Assembly (NCBI GenBank): GCA_963677345.2
Contig: CAXXLC010000032.1
Location: 1-64,000, forward strand
DNA from: Saccharicrinis sp963677345
GTDB taxonomy: Bacteria > Bacteroidota > Bacteroidia > Bacteroidales > Marinilabiliaceae
Direction of reading: 5' to 3'
DNA: 64,000 bases
Below, in pieces: positions 10,131-19,056 of the stretch. Each line of letters begins with the position of its first letter. The first letter of the stretch is position 1. Position numbers and translations under genes: made by a program. The notes under the pieces were generated by a model that made no database searches, was not told the origin of the DNA, and saw only the letters and a program-made list of their open reading frames with translations.

Positions 10131-13100
10131 ATGCAAAAGTTGTTGTTATTACTGGTTCTAGTATTTTGCGGAAGTGTTTATGGTCAGGAGAAAACTCCGG
10201 AATGGGAAAATCCTCAGGTATTTGGAATAAATAAAGAAAAAACCAGGGCTACTTTTATGCCTTATCAAAGCAAAGAGGCTGCTTTAAAAAATATTTATAA
10301 AGATTCTGAGTGGTATTTATCTTTAAATGGAATCTGGAAATTCAACTGGGTATACAAACCAGAAGACAGACCAAAGGATTTTTATACTGAAAATTATGAT
10401 GTTTCTGGTTGGGGTGAGATGCCCGTTCCTGGTAACTGGGAATTAAACGGATATGGAACACCTATTTATACCAATATCAATTATCCGTTTCCAAAGAATC
10501 CTCCGTTTATTGATCACAGCCATAACCCGGTTGGAAGTTATAAGCGCAGTTTTACTTTACCACAAAACTGGAAAAACCGCAGAGTTTATATTCATTTCGA
10601 AAGTGGAGCTGCAGCAATGTATGTTTGGGTGAATGGCGAAAAGGTAGGATATAGCCAGAATACTAAAAGTCCAACGGAATTTGATATTACAGCTTATGTA
10701 AAAGCTGGTGAAAATAAAGTTTCTATCGAAGCTTACAGATGGAGTGATGGTTCATATTTAGAAGATCAGGATTTCTGGAGATTATCCGGTTTCGACAGAG
10801 GAATCTATTTATACAGTACAGATCAAATCAGAATAGCTGACTTTTTTGCTAAAGCGGGATTGGATAGTAAATATCAAAATGGAATATTAGATGTTGAGAT
10901 TGATGTTGCTAATAAAGTAGATGAGAATAAAGCTGCAGAAGTAGCTATCCTGTTACAGGATAAAAAGGGAAAAACAATATTTGAATCTGGATCAAGTGTT
11001 GATTTAAAAGGAAATAGTGAAGAAACGGTAAATATAAAAGCTGAAGTTAAGAATGCTTTAAAATGGAGCAACGAAACTCCTGAATTATATACACTGTTAC
11101 TTACATTAAAAGATAATCAGGGTAAGCTGATTGAAGCAACTTCTTGTAAAATTGGTTTCAGAACAGTTGAAATCAAAGATGCACAGTTAATGATCAATGG
11201 AAAACCCGTTTTAGTTCGTGGTGTTAATTTGCACGAGCATAATGCCATAACAGGTCATGTTATTGATAAAGAAACTATGTTGAAAGATATTGAACTGATG
11301 AAGCAGCACAATATCAATGCAGTTCGTATGAGTCACTATCCTCAAAATCCTTTATGGTATGAGTTGTGCGATCAATATGGATTATTCCTTGTGGATGAAG
11401 CCAATATCGAAGCGCATGCAATGGGAGCTGAATGGCAATCATGGTTTGATAAAAACAAGCATACAGCTTATCGTCCTGAATGGGCTCCTGCTCATAAAGA
11501 CAGAGTAGAGCGTTTGTTTGAGCGTGATAAAAACCACCCTTCAGTTATTATTTGGAGTATGGGTAACGAGTGTGGTAACGGACCTGTGTTTTATGATATT
11601 TACGATTGGTTAAAGAAAACTGATCCTACCCGCATGGTTCAGTTTGAACAGGCTGGTGAAAACAGAAATACAGATATCGTTTGTCCGATGTATCCGGGCA
11701 TTGAATCCATGAAAAAATATGCAGAAAGAACAGATGTAAGTCGTCCTTTTATCATGTGCGAATATTCGCATGCTATGGGTAACAGTAACGGAAACTTTCA
11801 GGAGTATTTTGATATTATCAACTCGAGCAAACAAATGCAGGGAGGATTCATCTGGGACTGGGTTGATCAGGGTATAAAAGCTACAGATGATTCAGGAAGA
11901 GATTACTATGCATATGGTGGCGATATAGGTGGATACAAATATACACACGACGAAAATTTCTGTGCTAATGGTGTGGTTTCAGCTGATCGTATTCCACATC
12001 CGGGATTAAAAGAAGTAAAGAAAGTATATCAGGATATTTTATTCTCATCTGATGATATCAGTACTGGTTCACTGACTATTAAAAACATCTTTTTATATAA
12101 CGATCTTAAAAACTACTCATTTAAATGGGTATTAAAAAAGAATGGTGAAGTTGTTACAGAAAAACCTTTTAAAGTTTCTTTAGCAGGAGGTTTAACTAAA
12201 ACGATTAAACTTCCATTACCTAAAATATCTGTTCAAAAGGGTGAAGAATATACAGTTGATGTATATGCATATACTATCAATAAAACAGAGTTTTTACCTG
12301 CAGGATTCGAAATTGCACGTGAGCAGTTTATGTTAGGTGCTAATAACTACTTTGCTAGTGAAGCATCAGGTAATGGAACTGTAAGTGTTGAAAATAAAGA
12401 CAATCGTATTTATGTTACAGCAGGTAATGTAGAAGTAAGAATAGATAAGTGGAGTGGAATATTGTCATCTTATAAAGTTGATGGACAAAACTTATTGAAT
12501 GGAGGTCCTGAACCGGATTTCTGGAGAGCTCCAACGGATAATGATTATGGTAACGGAATGCCATCAAGATTAAACATTTGGCGTACTGCTGCTAATAACA
12601 GAAATGTAAAATCTGTTGATGTTGCCAAAGAAGACGGAAAAGTGATTGTAACAAGTAACCTTTGGTTGAATGATGTTGCAAGTGATTATACCATTGTTTA
12701 CACCATTTATGCTGATGGAAAAACAAAAGTTGAAGCGAAATGGGAAGCTGGTAGAGATGGTTTACCTGAGATTCCTCGTTTTGGAATGCAATTGCGCTTA
12801 AGCAATGAGTTCGATCAGTTTGAGTATTATGGTCGCGGTCCTTGGGAAAACTACTCCGACAGAAATACAGCAAGCTTTTTGGGAATTTATGCAAGCTCGG
12901 TTGCTGATCAACAGGTGGATTATATCCGACCTCAGGAAAATGGAAATAAAACAGATGTAAGATGGCTTACTATTACAAATAAAGATGGTGCAGGTATTAA
13001 AATTGAAGGTATGCAACCTTTAAGTGTTAAAGTCGCTCATAATCCTTCAGAGGATATTGATGCCGGTTTAACTAAAAAGCAAATGCATTCAAGCGATATC

Positions 13101-13247
13101 ACTGCTCGTCATCAGGTTTATTTAAATGTGGACTTTAAACAACGTGGTTTAGGAGGTGATGACAGCTGGGGACGTTATCCTCATCGCCAATATCTGTTGT
13201 TAGAGAAGTCTTATAGCTATGGATTTATAATTAGTCCTGCAAAATAG
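10131..13247 (+). CDS. GH2 beta-galactosidase (LacZ type), secreted
   Basis: Retaining exo-glycosidase of 1038 residues with an N-terminal signal peptide (MQKLLLLLVLVFCGSVYG). Order of domains: sugar-binding jelly-roll (about 50-225, with PVPGNWELNGYGTPIYTNINYPF), Ig-like domain (about 230-345), TIM barrel (about 347-650), a second Ig-like domain, and a C-terminal beta-sandwich of the Bgal_small_N type (from about 760, with PDFWRAPTDNDYGNG). The acid/base is E480 in IIWSMGNECGNG and the nucleophile is E544 in FIMCEYSHAMGNSNG. Length and domains match LacZ rather than a beta-glucuronidase or mannosidase. It probably works in the periplasm, removing terminal beta-galactose from imported oligosaccharides. 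Confidence 0.94.
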   Translation: MQKLLLLLVLVFCGSVYGQEKTPEWENPQVFGINKEKTRATFMPYQSKEAALKNIYKDSEWYLSLNGIWKFNWVYKPEDRPKDFYTENYDVSGWGEMPVPGNWELNGYGTPIYTNINYPFPKNPPFIDHSHNPVGSYKRSFTLPQNWKNRRVYIHFESGAAAMYVWVNGEKVGYSQNTKSPTEFDITAYVKAGENKVSIEAYRWSDGSYLEDQDFWRLSGFDRGIYLYSTDQIRIADFFAKAGLDSKYQNGILDVEIDVANKVDENKAAEVAILLQDKKGKTIFESGSSVDLKGNSEETVNIKAEVKNALKWSNETPELYTLLLTLKDNQGKLIEATSCKIGFRTVEIKDAQLMINGKPVLVRGVNLHEHNAITGHVIDKETMLKDIELMKQHNINAVRMSHYPQNPLWYELCDQYGLFLVDEANIEAHAMGAEWQSWFDKNKHTAYRPEWAPAHKDRVERLFERDKNHPSVIIWSMGNECGNGPVFYDIYDWLKKTDPTRMVQFEQAGENRNTDIVCPMYPGIESMKKYAERTDVSRPFIMCEYSHAMGNSNGNFQEYFDIINSSKQMQGGFIWDWVDQGIKATDDSGRDYYAYGGDIGGYKYTHDENFCANGVVSADRIPHPGLKEVKKVYQDILFSSDDISTGSLTIKNIFLYNDLKNYSFKWVLKKNGEVVTEKPFKVSLAGGLTKTIKLPLPKISVQKGEEYTVDVYAYTINKTEFLPAGFEIAREQFMLGANNYFASEASGNGTVSVENKDNRIYVTAGNVEVRIDKWSGILSSYKVDGQNLLNGGPEPDFWRAPTDNDYGNGMPSRLNIWRTAANNRNVKSVDVAKEDGKVIVTSNLWLNDVASDYTIVYTIYADGKTKVEAKWEAGRDGLPEIPRFGMQLRLSNEFDQFEYYGRGPWENYSDRNTASFLGIYASSVADQQVDYIRPQENGNKTDVRWLTITNKDGAGIKIEGMQPLSVKVAHNPSEDIDAGLTKKQMHSSDITARHQVYLNVDFKQRGLGGDDSWGRYPHRQYLLLEKSYSYGFIISPAK

Positions 13248-13305
13248 AAGAACAATTAAGATCTCAAAATAGAATTAGAGAGCATATATTATTAGAACAA
13301 AGAAA

Positions 13306-14469
13306 ATGGGTAATATTAAAAACATAACAGTCGTTTGGCTTATGCTATTATTCATAGCATGTGCCCCAACGAATAAAAAAAGTGAGGAAGAATCCTCATA
13401 CATATCTACTTTAAGTAAGCAGGATGTATTAAATACAATAGTTAAAGTAAACGATTACTGGCAAAATGCAAATCCGGAACACGGTCGTGCTTTTTGGGAT
13501 AATGCAGCTTATCATACGGGTAATATGGCGGCTTATGCTGTAACTAAAAATGAAAAGTATAAGGCTTATTCAGAGGCATGGGCTGTTCATAATGAATGGA
13601 AAGGTGCTAAATCTGATGATAAGTCATTATGGAAATACAATTATGGCGAAGATGATGAACATGTATTGTTTGGTGATTGGCAAATCTGTTTTCAAACGTA
13701 TATTGACTTGTTTAATTTAGATGAGGTAAAAGACTCGTCGAAAATTGCCCGTGCCATTGAGGTAATGGAATACGAAATGAGCACAGAAGCCAATGATTAC
13801 TGGTGGTGGGCTGATGGATTATATATGGTTATGCCTGTAATGACAAAGCTTTACAATGTTACAGGGAACGAATTATATCTAGCCAAATTATATGAGTATT
13901 TTAAATTTGCTCAAAGTATAATGTATGATGAGGAAACTGGTTTGTTTTTCAGAGATGCAAAATATGTCTATCCAAAACATACATCGGTAAACGGATTAAA
14001 AGACTTTTGGGCCAGAGGCGATGGTTGGGTTTTTGCAGGATTAGCTAAGATTATTCAGGACATGCCTGATGATTATGCACATAAGGACGAGTTTATTGAA
14101 ATTTACAAAAAGATGGCTGTTACTTTAAAAGATGTTCAACAAGCAGAAGGATACTGGACTCGTAGTATTTTGGATCCTGAACATGCTCCTGGACCTGAAA
14201 CCAGCGGAACAGCATTTTTTACCTATGGATATCTTTGGGGTATGAATAATGGTTTGCTTGATAAAGCAGAATATACTCCGGTTGTTGATAAAGCATGGAA
14301 ATACTTAACAACAGTTGCTCTGCAGCAAGATGGAAAAATAGGTTATGTTCAACCTATCGGCGAAAGAGCTATTCCAGGACAAACAGTAGATGAAAACTCC
14401 ACTGCTAATTTTGGAGTAGGCGCATTTTTATTAGCTTCATCAGAACTATTTAAGTTTCTTGAAAAATAA
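13306..14469 (+). CDS. GH105 (GH88/105 clan) unsaturated glycuronyl hydrolase, lipoprotein
   Basis: An (alpha/alpha)6-barrel enzyme of 387 residues that hydrates and removes the 4,5-unsaturated uronic acid left by polysaccharide lyases. It has a lipobox (LLFIAC). Catalytic-type acidic residues are visible in WWWADGLYM (D170) and FWARGDGWVF (D239), the two landmark motifs of the family, and HTSVNGLKDFWARGDGW is typical of GH105. It starts 58 bp after the GH2 stop. Its presence implies a lyase acting on a uronic-acid glycan, and the two BNR_4 proteins downstream are the natural candidates. Unsaturated rhamnogalacturonyl and unsaturated glucuronyl specificities cannot be told apart here. Confidence 0.9.
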   Translation: MGNIKNITVVWLMLLFIACAPTNKKSEEESSYISTLSKQDVLNTIVKVNDYWQNANPEHGRAFWDNAAYHTGNMAAYAVTKNEKYKAYSEAWAVHNEWKGAKSDDKSLWKYNYGEDDEHVLFGDWQICFQTYIDLFNLDEVKDSSKIARAIEVMEYEMSTEANDYWWWADGLYMVMPVMTKLYNVTGNELYLAKLYEYFKFAQSIMYDEETGLFFRDAKYVYPKHTSVNGLKDFWARGDGWVFAGLAKIIQDMPDDYAHKDEFIEIYKKMAVTLKDVQQAEGYWTRSILDPEHAPGPETSGTAFFTYGYLWGMNNGLLDKAEYTPVVDKAWKYLTTVALQQDGKIGYVQPIGERAIPGQTVDENSTANFGVGAFLLASSELFKFLEK

Positions 14470-14500
14470 TTGTGTGGTGGAGGTATTCAAAATTAATTTT

Positions 14501-14612
14501 GTTTCTCGCAAATTACGCAAAGAAAATAAATGCGAAGGTCACAAAATTATATAAGTCTGTTTTATTTTAGTTTGCGATCTTGGCGTAATCCTTAGCGTCC
14601 TTGGCGTGAAAC
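14501..14612. repeat. Imperfect inverted-repeat element (A) between enzyme genes
   Basis: The left arm begins GTTTCTCGCAAATTACGCAA (14501). The right arm ends CCTTAGCGTCCTTGGCGTGAA-AC (14612), whose reverse complement begins GTTTCACGCCAAGGACGC. The arms share the frame GTTTC-CGC-AA-ACGC-AAG. No ORF lies inside. It looks like a non-coding intergenic element of the kind scattered in Bacteroidota genomes. The remaining bases to 14775 hold nothing recognisable. Confidence 0.6.
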
Positions 14613-14775
14613 ATATATTATTGAATCCTTCTAATTGTTGCCTTTAGATTTTAAACAATGGCTTTAATTACGACAATTTTATATTAAAATGCATAAAAAT
14701 TTAATGATCCTGAATAAGAATTACAGGTTCATTAAATTTTTTTGTTTAAAATAGCTAACCAGAAAAAAATAAAGA

Positions 14776-16065
14776 ATGAACAACCGGTTTTTATTATCCA
14801 TATCATTACTTACCACACTTATAACTACTGCTTGCGCTCAAAAACTGATTCCTGTTACAAAGGCATGGTCAAACAATTCTGTTAATGCAGTAGTATTCCG
14901 TCAAAACTCTTTAGTTACTCAGGCCGACACACAGTTTATTGCCTTTTACACAACCGAAGGTAAGCTGGCTTTAGGAAAGCGTAATATTAATGATGATGCA
15001 TTTGTTATTAAGGAATCACAATATGATGGAAATGTAAAAGACGCACATAACTGCATCAGCATTATGGTTGATGGCGAGGGTTATATACATGTATCATGGG
15101 ATCATCACGGTCACCCGCTACGTTATGCTAAGAGTGTTGCTTCTTATTCACTGGAACTGGGTGCAAAAACTGAAATGACAGGACAGAATGAGACTAATGT
15201 TACCTATCCGCAGTTTTTTAAAATGCCTGATGGAAACCTTGTTTTTATGTTTCGTGATGGACAATCAGGTAAAGGAAATTTAGTGGTAAACAGTTACGAT
15301 ATTAAAACTCAAAAATGGAGTCAGATTCAGAGTAACCTGATTGATGGAGAAGGTCAGCGAAATGCATATTGGCAGGCATGTTTAGATAATAAGGGCGTAA
15401 TTCATGTTTCGTGGGTTTGGCGCGAGACCTGGGATGTGTCAACCAATCATGATATGTGTTACGCACGCTCAAAAGACGGCGGTATCACCTGGGAAAACTC
15501 AAAAGGTGAGCCATACCAATTGCCTATCAATGCTGCAAGTGCAGAGTATGCGGCTAAAATCCCTCAAAAAAGTGAGTTGATTAACCAAACTTCAATGACA
15601 ACCAATGATGCCGGTGAGCCAGTAATAGCAAGTTATTGGAGAGAGCAGAATTCAGATATTCCACAATATCATATCATCAGTTTAGTTGATGGAAAATGGA
15701 TGGTGAAGGATTTAGGATTTAGAAAACAGGCATTTTCACTTTCGGGGGGAGGTACAAAGCGTATTCCAATTTCACGACCGCAAATAGTGGCAAAATCAAC
15801 CAAAAAAGGAACTGAATATTTTCTGATATTCCGCGATGAAGAGCGAGGAGCTAAGGTTTCGATGGCAGAGTTAAAGGATTCCGGTAAATGTAAAATCACA
15901 GATCTAACAGATTTTACTGTAGGATCATGGGAACCATCGTTTGATACTGAATTATGGAAAGATAAAGGAAGCCTGCAAATATTTGTTCAAAGAGTGGAGC
16001 AAGTTGATGCCGAAGGAACAGCCAATTTTGAACCTCAGATGGTTTATGTACTTGAGGTAAAATAG
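14776..16065 (+). CDS. BNR_4-type seven-bladed propeller protein, probable polysaccharide lyase (PL24/PL25/GH145-like)
   Basis: Secreted protein of 429 residues with a signal peptide ending TTACAQK (a lipobox is possible). It has BNR/Asp-box-like repeats, for example CYARSKDGGITWENS. The part DAHNCISIMVDGEGYIHVSWDHH puts H91 and H111 exactly 20 residues apart, and YPQFFKMPDGNLVFMFRDG puts Y144 and R160 16 residues apart. In ulvan lyases of family PL25, as I remember them, the catalytic His123/His143 and Tyr188/Arg204 have the same two spacings, so the lyase-type active site seems intact. Related propellers include GH145 rhamnosidases of arabinogalactan loci. A beta-elimination at a glucuronic acid fits the GH105 upstream. 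The family is likely, the substrate is inferred. Confidence 0.72.
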   Translation: MNNRFLLSISLLTTLITTACAQKLIPVTKAWSNNSVNAVVFRQNSLVTQADTQFIAFYTTEGKLALGKRNINDDAFVIKESQYDGNVKDAHNCISIMVDGEGYIHVSWDHHGHPLRYAKSVASYSLELGAKTEMTGQNETNVTYPQFFKMPDGNLVFMFRDGQSGKGNLVVNSYDIKTQKWSQIQSNLIDGEGQRNAYWQACLDNKGVIHVSWVWRETWDVSTNHDMCYARSKDGGITWENSKGEPYQLPINAASAEYAAKIPQKSELINQTSMTTNDAGEPVIASYWREQNSDIPQYHIISLVDGKWMVKDLGFRKQAFSLSGGGTKRIPISRPQIVAKSTKKGTEYFLIFRDEERGAKVSMAELKDSGKCKITDLTDFTVGSWEPSFDTELWKDKGSLQIFVQRVEQVDAEGTANFEPQMVYVLEVK

Positions 16066-16080
16066 ATATTTAAGCGAGTT

Positions 16081-16133
16081 GGTACCTGCAAAACCTGAAA
16101 AAGCAAAAAAAAAAGTTGGGCTTTGCAGGTATC
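16081..16133. repeat. Long-loop inverted repeat after the BNR_4 gene
   Basis: GGTACCTGCAAA (16081-16092) pairs with TTTGCAGGTATC (16122-16133), 11 of 12 positions, around a 29-base A-rich loop. There is no T-run afterwards, so it is not an ordinary terminator. It is the first of several repeat units that fill 16066-16721. Confidence 0.5.
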
Positions 16134-16164
16134 TGCAAACAATGAAATGCACATTGAATGCAAT

Positions 16165-16384
16165 GGTCGTTTAACCAAAGTAAAAAAAAGGAAAAAATGA
16201 TGCGTGGTCATTTGACCAAAGCCCCAAAAGATGAAAAGATGGCGAATGGTCATTTGACCAAAGTCCAAAAAAATGAAAAGACGATAAATGGTCATTTGAC
16301 CATAGCTCAAAAAATTGAAAAAATGATGAATGGTTATTTGACCAAAGCTTCAAAACTTGAAATGATGGGAATGGTCATTTGACC
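16165..16384. repeat. Array of six palindromes GGTCATTTGACC spaced 41-42 bp
   Basis: Copies lie at 16165-16176 (variant GGTCGTTTAACC), 16206-16217, 16248-16259, 16290-16301, 16332-16343 (GGTTATTTGACC) and 16373-16384. Starts are 41, 42, 42, 42 and 41 bp apart. Each copy is two 5-bp arms (GGTCA / TGACC) around TT. Spacers of 29-30 bp are A-rich and follow the pattern AAAG, a few variable bases, CAAAA, then TGAAAA-GATG. Because 42 is a multiple of three, ORFs of 60-88 codons appear on both strands, but the 41-bp steps break the frame at both ends and none has an independent sign of coding. The spacing equals four helical turns, so all palindromes would face the same side of the DNA. Confidence 0.85.
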
Positions 16385-16514
16385 AAAGCGCTACCAGCGC
16401 TACCGCATGTGTCCCCACGTGTGGTTGAGAGTATTCATGCGTGAGGAAACGCTCGACAGCATCAAAACAAAAGATATTAGAAATGCGAATCAATAGTTGA
16501 AAAACAAGAATAAA
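16385..16514. other. GC-richer segment beside the palindrome array, probably the end of the same repeat element
   Basis: The array runs into a direct repeat AGCGCTACC-AGCGCTACC and then a GC-rich stretch, unlike the AT-rich surroundings. It contains CGCATG (about 16403) and CATGCG (about 16436) as distant inverted arms and a central CACGTG. In the + frame it reads HVWLRVFMREETLDSIKTKD up to a stop at 16497, with no start of its own. It may be the conserved head of a repeat family or a remnant of a coding sequence. Confidence 0.35.
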
Positions 16515-16665
16515 ACAGAGGTACAAAGGTACAGAGTGTATTTTATATACTTTACTCATATAAATTGCACAAATTAGACAAACAGATCACAAAGGTAAAT
16601 CTTTGCGGATTTAATGAATTTCATTTAAAAAATAAAAAACTCAGTGTCTCAGTACCTCAGTGTTC
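16515..16665. repeat. Imperfect inverted-repeat element (B) upstream of the tandem GH43 gene
   Basis: The left arm ACAGAGGTACAAAGGTACAG (16515-16534) resembles the reverse complement of the right arm around 16640-16665 (CTCAGTGTCTCAGTACCTCA-GTGTTC). Both arms are built from short CACAGAG / GGTAC / CAAAG units. It is related in style to elements A and C. No ORF is present. The last 56 bases before the GH43 start show no recognisable promoter box. Confidence 0.55.
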
Positions 16666-16721
16666 ATCTTTAACCCTTGATTCGCATTAGAATTATATTC
16701 TGAAACATAGAAACTAAAAAT

Positions 16722-18884
16722 ATGAAGAAAACTTATTTACTATCAATGGCGGCAATGGTATTTGCCTTTTTAGCAATCATGTTACCAGGTTGTTCATCAG
16801 GTAATGATGATTACTCAGCTTATCTGTTTACTTATTTTGTAGGTAATGGTCCGGGCGAAGAATCTATTCATTATGCAGTAAGTACCGATGGATATAACTA
16901 CGTGGCTTTAAATAATAACGAAGCTGTTATACATTCAAAGGATATCAGTTCGTCAGGTGGTGTAAGAGATCCTCATGTTTTGCGTGCCGAAGATGGTAAA
17001 ACTTTTTATATGGTTATTACCGATTTATATGTTACCGATCAGGGTTGGAATAACTACGCTATGATTCTGATGAAGTCGACCGATTTAATCAATTGGGAGC
17101 ATAGCATCATCAATATACCGGAAACATATCCTGATACTTTTGGTGATGTTGACAGAGTTTGGGCTCCACAAACCATTTACGATGATGTGGCTAAAAAATA
17201 TATGATTTATTTTTCAATGAAGCAGGGAAATAATCCTGATATCATTTATTATGCTTATGCTAATAAGGATTTTACAGCTCTTGAGTCAGAACCAAAACAG
17301 TTGTTTTTTAATCCGACTAACAATGCATGTATTGATGGAGATATCATTAAAAAAGATGGTACGTTTTATTTCTTTATGAAATCAGAATCAGGTGAGCCTG
17401 GTATTAAGTTGGCTATCTCTGATAAATTGACTGAAGGTTATGTATATCCAAACACCGATAGAGTAGATTGTTCTAAAAACCCAGTTGAAGGTTCAGGTAC
17501 ATTTAAACTAAATAACAGCGACGAATACATTTTAATGTATGATGTATATACCAGTGGTCAATATCAATTTACAAAAAGTAAAGATTTACAACATTTTGAA
17601 GTGGTAGATCATGAAATCAGCATGAATTTCCATCCTCGTCATGGATGCGTTATGCCTATTACTCAAAAGGAATTAAACCGTTTAATGTCTAAGTGGGCTA
17701 CTGTAGAAGGAGATTTTGTAAAAGTAACTTCTCCCATGGTTAAAACTCAGAATGTAAGCTTCAATGGAGAAACTAAAACGGTTCATATTCCATTAAAAGT
17801 TGGCGTTGCTGATTTAACACAGTTTGATCCTCAGTTCAGTGCTTTTGCAGGTATTGATTTTGAGCCAAAAGGAGCTCAGGATTTTTCTAAAGGATCTGTT
17901 GAATATACATTTACTATTGAAGGACAAGCTCCTGTAAAATATACTGTTGAAGTTTCGGAGGATCACAACCCTGTATTAGAAGGCTTTTATGCCGATCCGG
18001 ATATCATCTATTCTAACAAAACCAACAAGTATTATATCTATCCAACAAGTGATGGTTTTCATAACTGGTCGGGTACTTATTTTAAAGCCTTCTCTTCAGA
18101 GGATTTAGTAAACTGGAAAGACGAAGGTGTTATTCTTGACTTAAAAAAAGATGTAAGCTGGGCCGACAGAAATGCATGGGCTCCTTGTATTATAGAAAAA
18201 GAAGTTAATGGAGCATATAAATACTACTATTATTTTACTGCTGCGCAAACCATTGGTGTTGCTGTTGCGGATGATCCTGCTGGTCCGTTTGTAGATAGTG
18301 GTAAAGCTTTAATTGATCAAAAACCAAAGGGAATCACCAGAGGACAAATCATTGATCCGGATGTATTCCAGGATCCAAAAACAGGTAAATTTTATTTGTA
18401 TTGGGGAAATGGTTTTATGGTAGGAGCTGAGTTGAATGACGATATGGTTTCAATCAATGAGAAAACACTAACCGTTTTAAATCCTGATCATACTTTCCGT
18501 GAAGGAACACATGTTCTATTTCGCAATGGTATTTATTATTTTATGTGGAGTGAAGACGATACTCGCAGTCCGAATTACCGTTTACGTTATGCTACTTCCA
18601 CTTCTCCATTAGGCAAGTTCACTATTCCTGAAAATAATATTGTAATCGAAAAGAAACCTGAAGATGGTATTTACGCCACAGGTCATAATTCTACTATACA
18701 AGTTCCGGGCAAAGATGAATGGTATTTAGTATATCACAGATTCTCTTTGCCAAAAGGAATTACTATGGGCCGTCCGGCAGGTTTTCACAGAGAAGTATGT
18801 ATTGATAAAATGGAGTTTAACAAAGATGGAAGCATTATCCAGGTAACTCCAACATTGAAGGGAATTGAGCCTATTACAAAATAA
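16722..18884 (+). CDS. Tandem GH43 lipoprotein with two complete propeller domains
   Basis: 720-residue lipoprotein (IMLPGCSSG). The first propeller (about 30-330) keeps the GH43 triad: base D83 in GGVRDPHVLR, D207 in IDGDIIKKDG and acid E256 in VEGSGTF. A linker beta-domain (about 335-410) follows. The second propeller (about 415-715) also keeps it: D425 in FYADPDII, D545 or D547 in IIDPDVFQDPKTGKFYLYWGN and acid E594 in FREGTHVLFRNGIYYFMW. Both sites therefore look active. GH43 commonly removes alpha-L-arabinofuranose, beta-xylose or galactose; with two GH51 enzymes nearby, arabinose side chains are the likeliest target (inference). Its first domain resembles the N-terminus of the GH51 fusion at 23627. 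Confidence 0.87.
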   Translation: MKKTYLLSMAAMVFAFLAIMLPGCSSGNDDYSAYLFTYFVGNGPGEESIHYAVSTDGYNYVALNNNEAVIHSKDISSSGGVRDPHVLRAEDGKTFYMVITDLYVTDQGWNNYAMILMKSTDLINWEHSIINIPETYPDTFGDVDRVWAPQTIYDDVAKKYMIYFSMKQGNNPDIIYYAYANKDFTALESEPKQLFFNPTNNACIDGDIIKKDGTFYFFMKSESGEPGIKLAISDKLTEGYVYPNTDRVDCSKNPVEGSGTFKLNNSDEYILMYDVYTSGQYQFTKSKDLQHFEVVDHEISMNFHPRHGCVMPITQKELNRLMSKWATVEGDFVKVTSPMVKTQNVSFNGETKTVHIPLKVGVADLTQFDPQFSAFAGIDFEPKGAQDFSKGSVEYTFTIEGQAPVKYTVEVSEDHNPVLEGFYADPDIIYSNKTNKYYIYPTSDGFHNWSGTYFKAFSSEDLVNWKDEGVILDLKKDVSWADRNAWAPCIIEKEVNGAYKYYYYFTAAQTIGVAVADDPAGPFVDSGKALIDQKPKGITRGQIIDPDVFQDPKTGKFYLYWGNGFMVGAELNDDMVSINEKTLTVLNPDHTFREGTHVLFRNGIYYFMWSEDDTRSPNYRLRYATSTSPLGKFTIPENNIVIEKKPEDGIYATGHNSTIQVPGKDEWYLVYHRFSLPKGITMGRPAGFHREVCIDKMEFNKDGSIIQVTPTLKGIEPITK

Positions 18885-18950
18885 GGAGAAAGGAGCAAGG
18901 AACAAGTAGCAATATGTTATCATTAAATGAAATTTGTTAGCTGTAAATCA

Positions 18951-19010
18951 GCTCTCCTCCTTTCAAAGGAAGAGTACTTCGACGCTGGAGAGGGGAGGTG
19001 GTTTTATACC
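18951..19010. repeat. GC-rich intergenic repeat-like element
   Basis: CTCTCCTCCTTTCAAAGGAA followed by GAGTACTTCGACGCTGGAGAGGGGAGGTGG is GC-rich against an AT-rich surround and contains the imperfect inverted arms CTCCTTT / AAGGAAG. Similar CCTCCTTT-AAAGGAGG ... GGAGGTGG strings recur between genes in many Bacteroidota genomes (from memory). The 76-codon ORF crossing it is not convincing. Confidence 0.4.
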
Positions 19011-19056
19011 CATAGCAATGATCCAAGTTATAATAACAAACTAAATTCAAATAAAA

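Noticed and set aside
14776..16065. Sialidase assignment from BNR repeats
   Set aside because: The FRIP motif and the sialidase arginine triad are not visible, and the His/His/Tyr/Arg layout fits lyases better.
16158..16382. ORFs of 60-88 codons on both strands across the palindrome array
   Set aside because: They exist because the repeat period is a multiple of three. The outer 41-bp steps break the frame, and no domain or start signal supports them.
16165..16384. CRISPR array
   Set aside because: The spacers are similar to one another and A-rich, the repeat is only 12 bp, and no cas genes are near.
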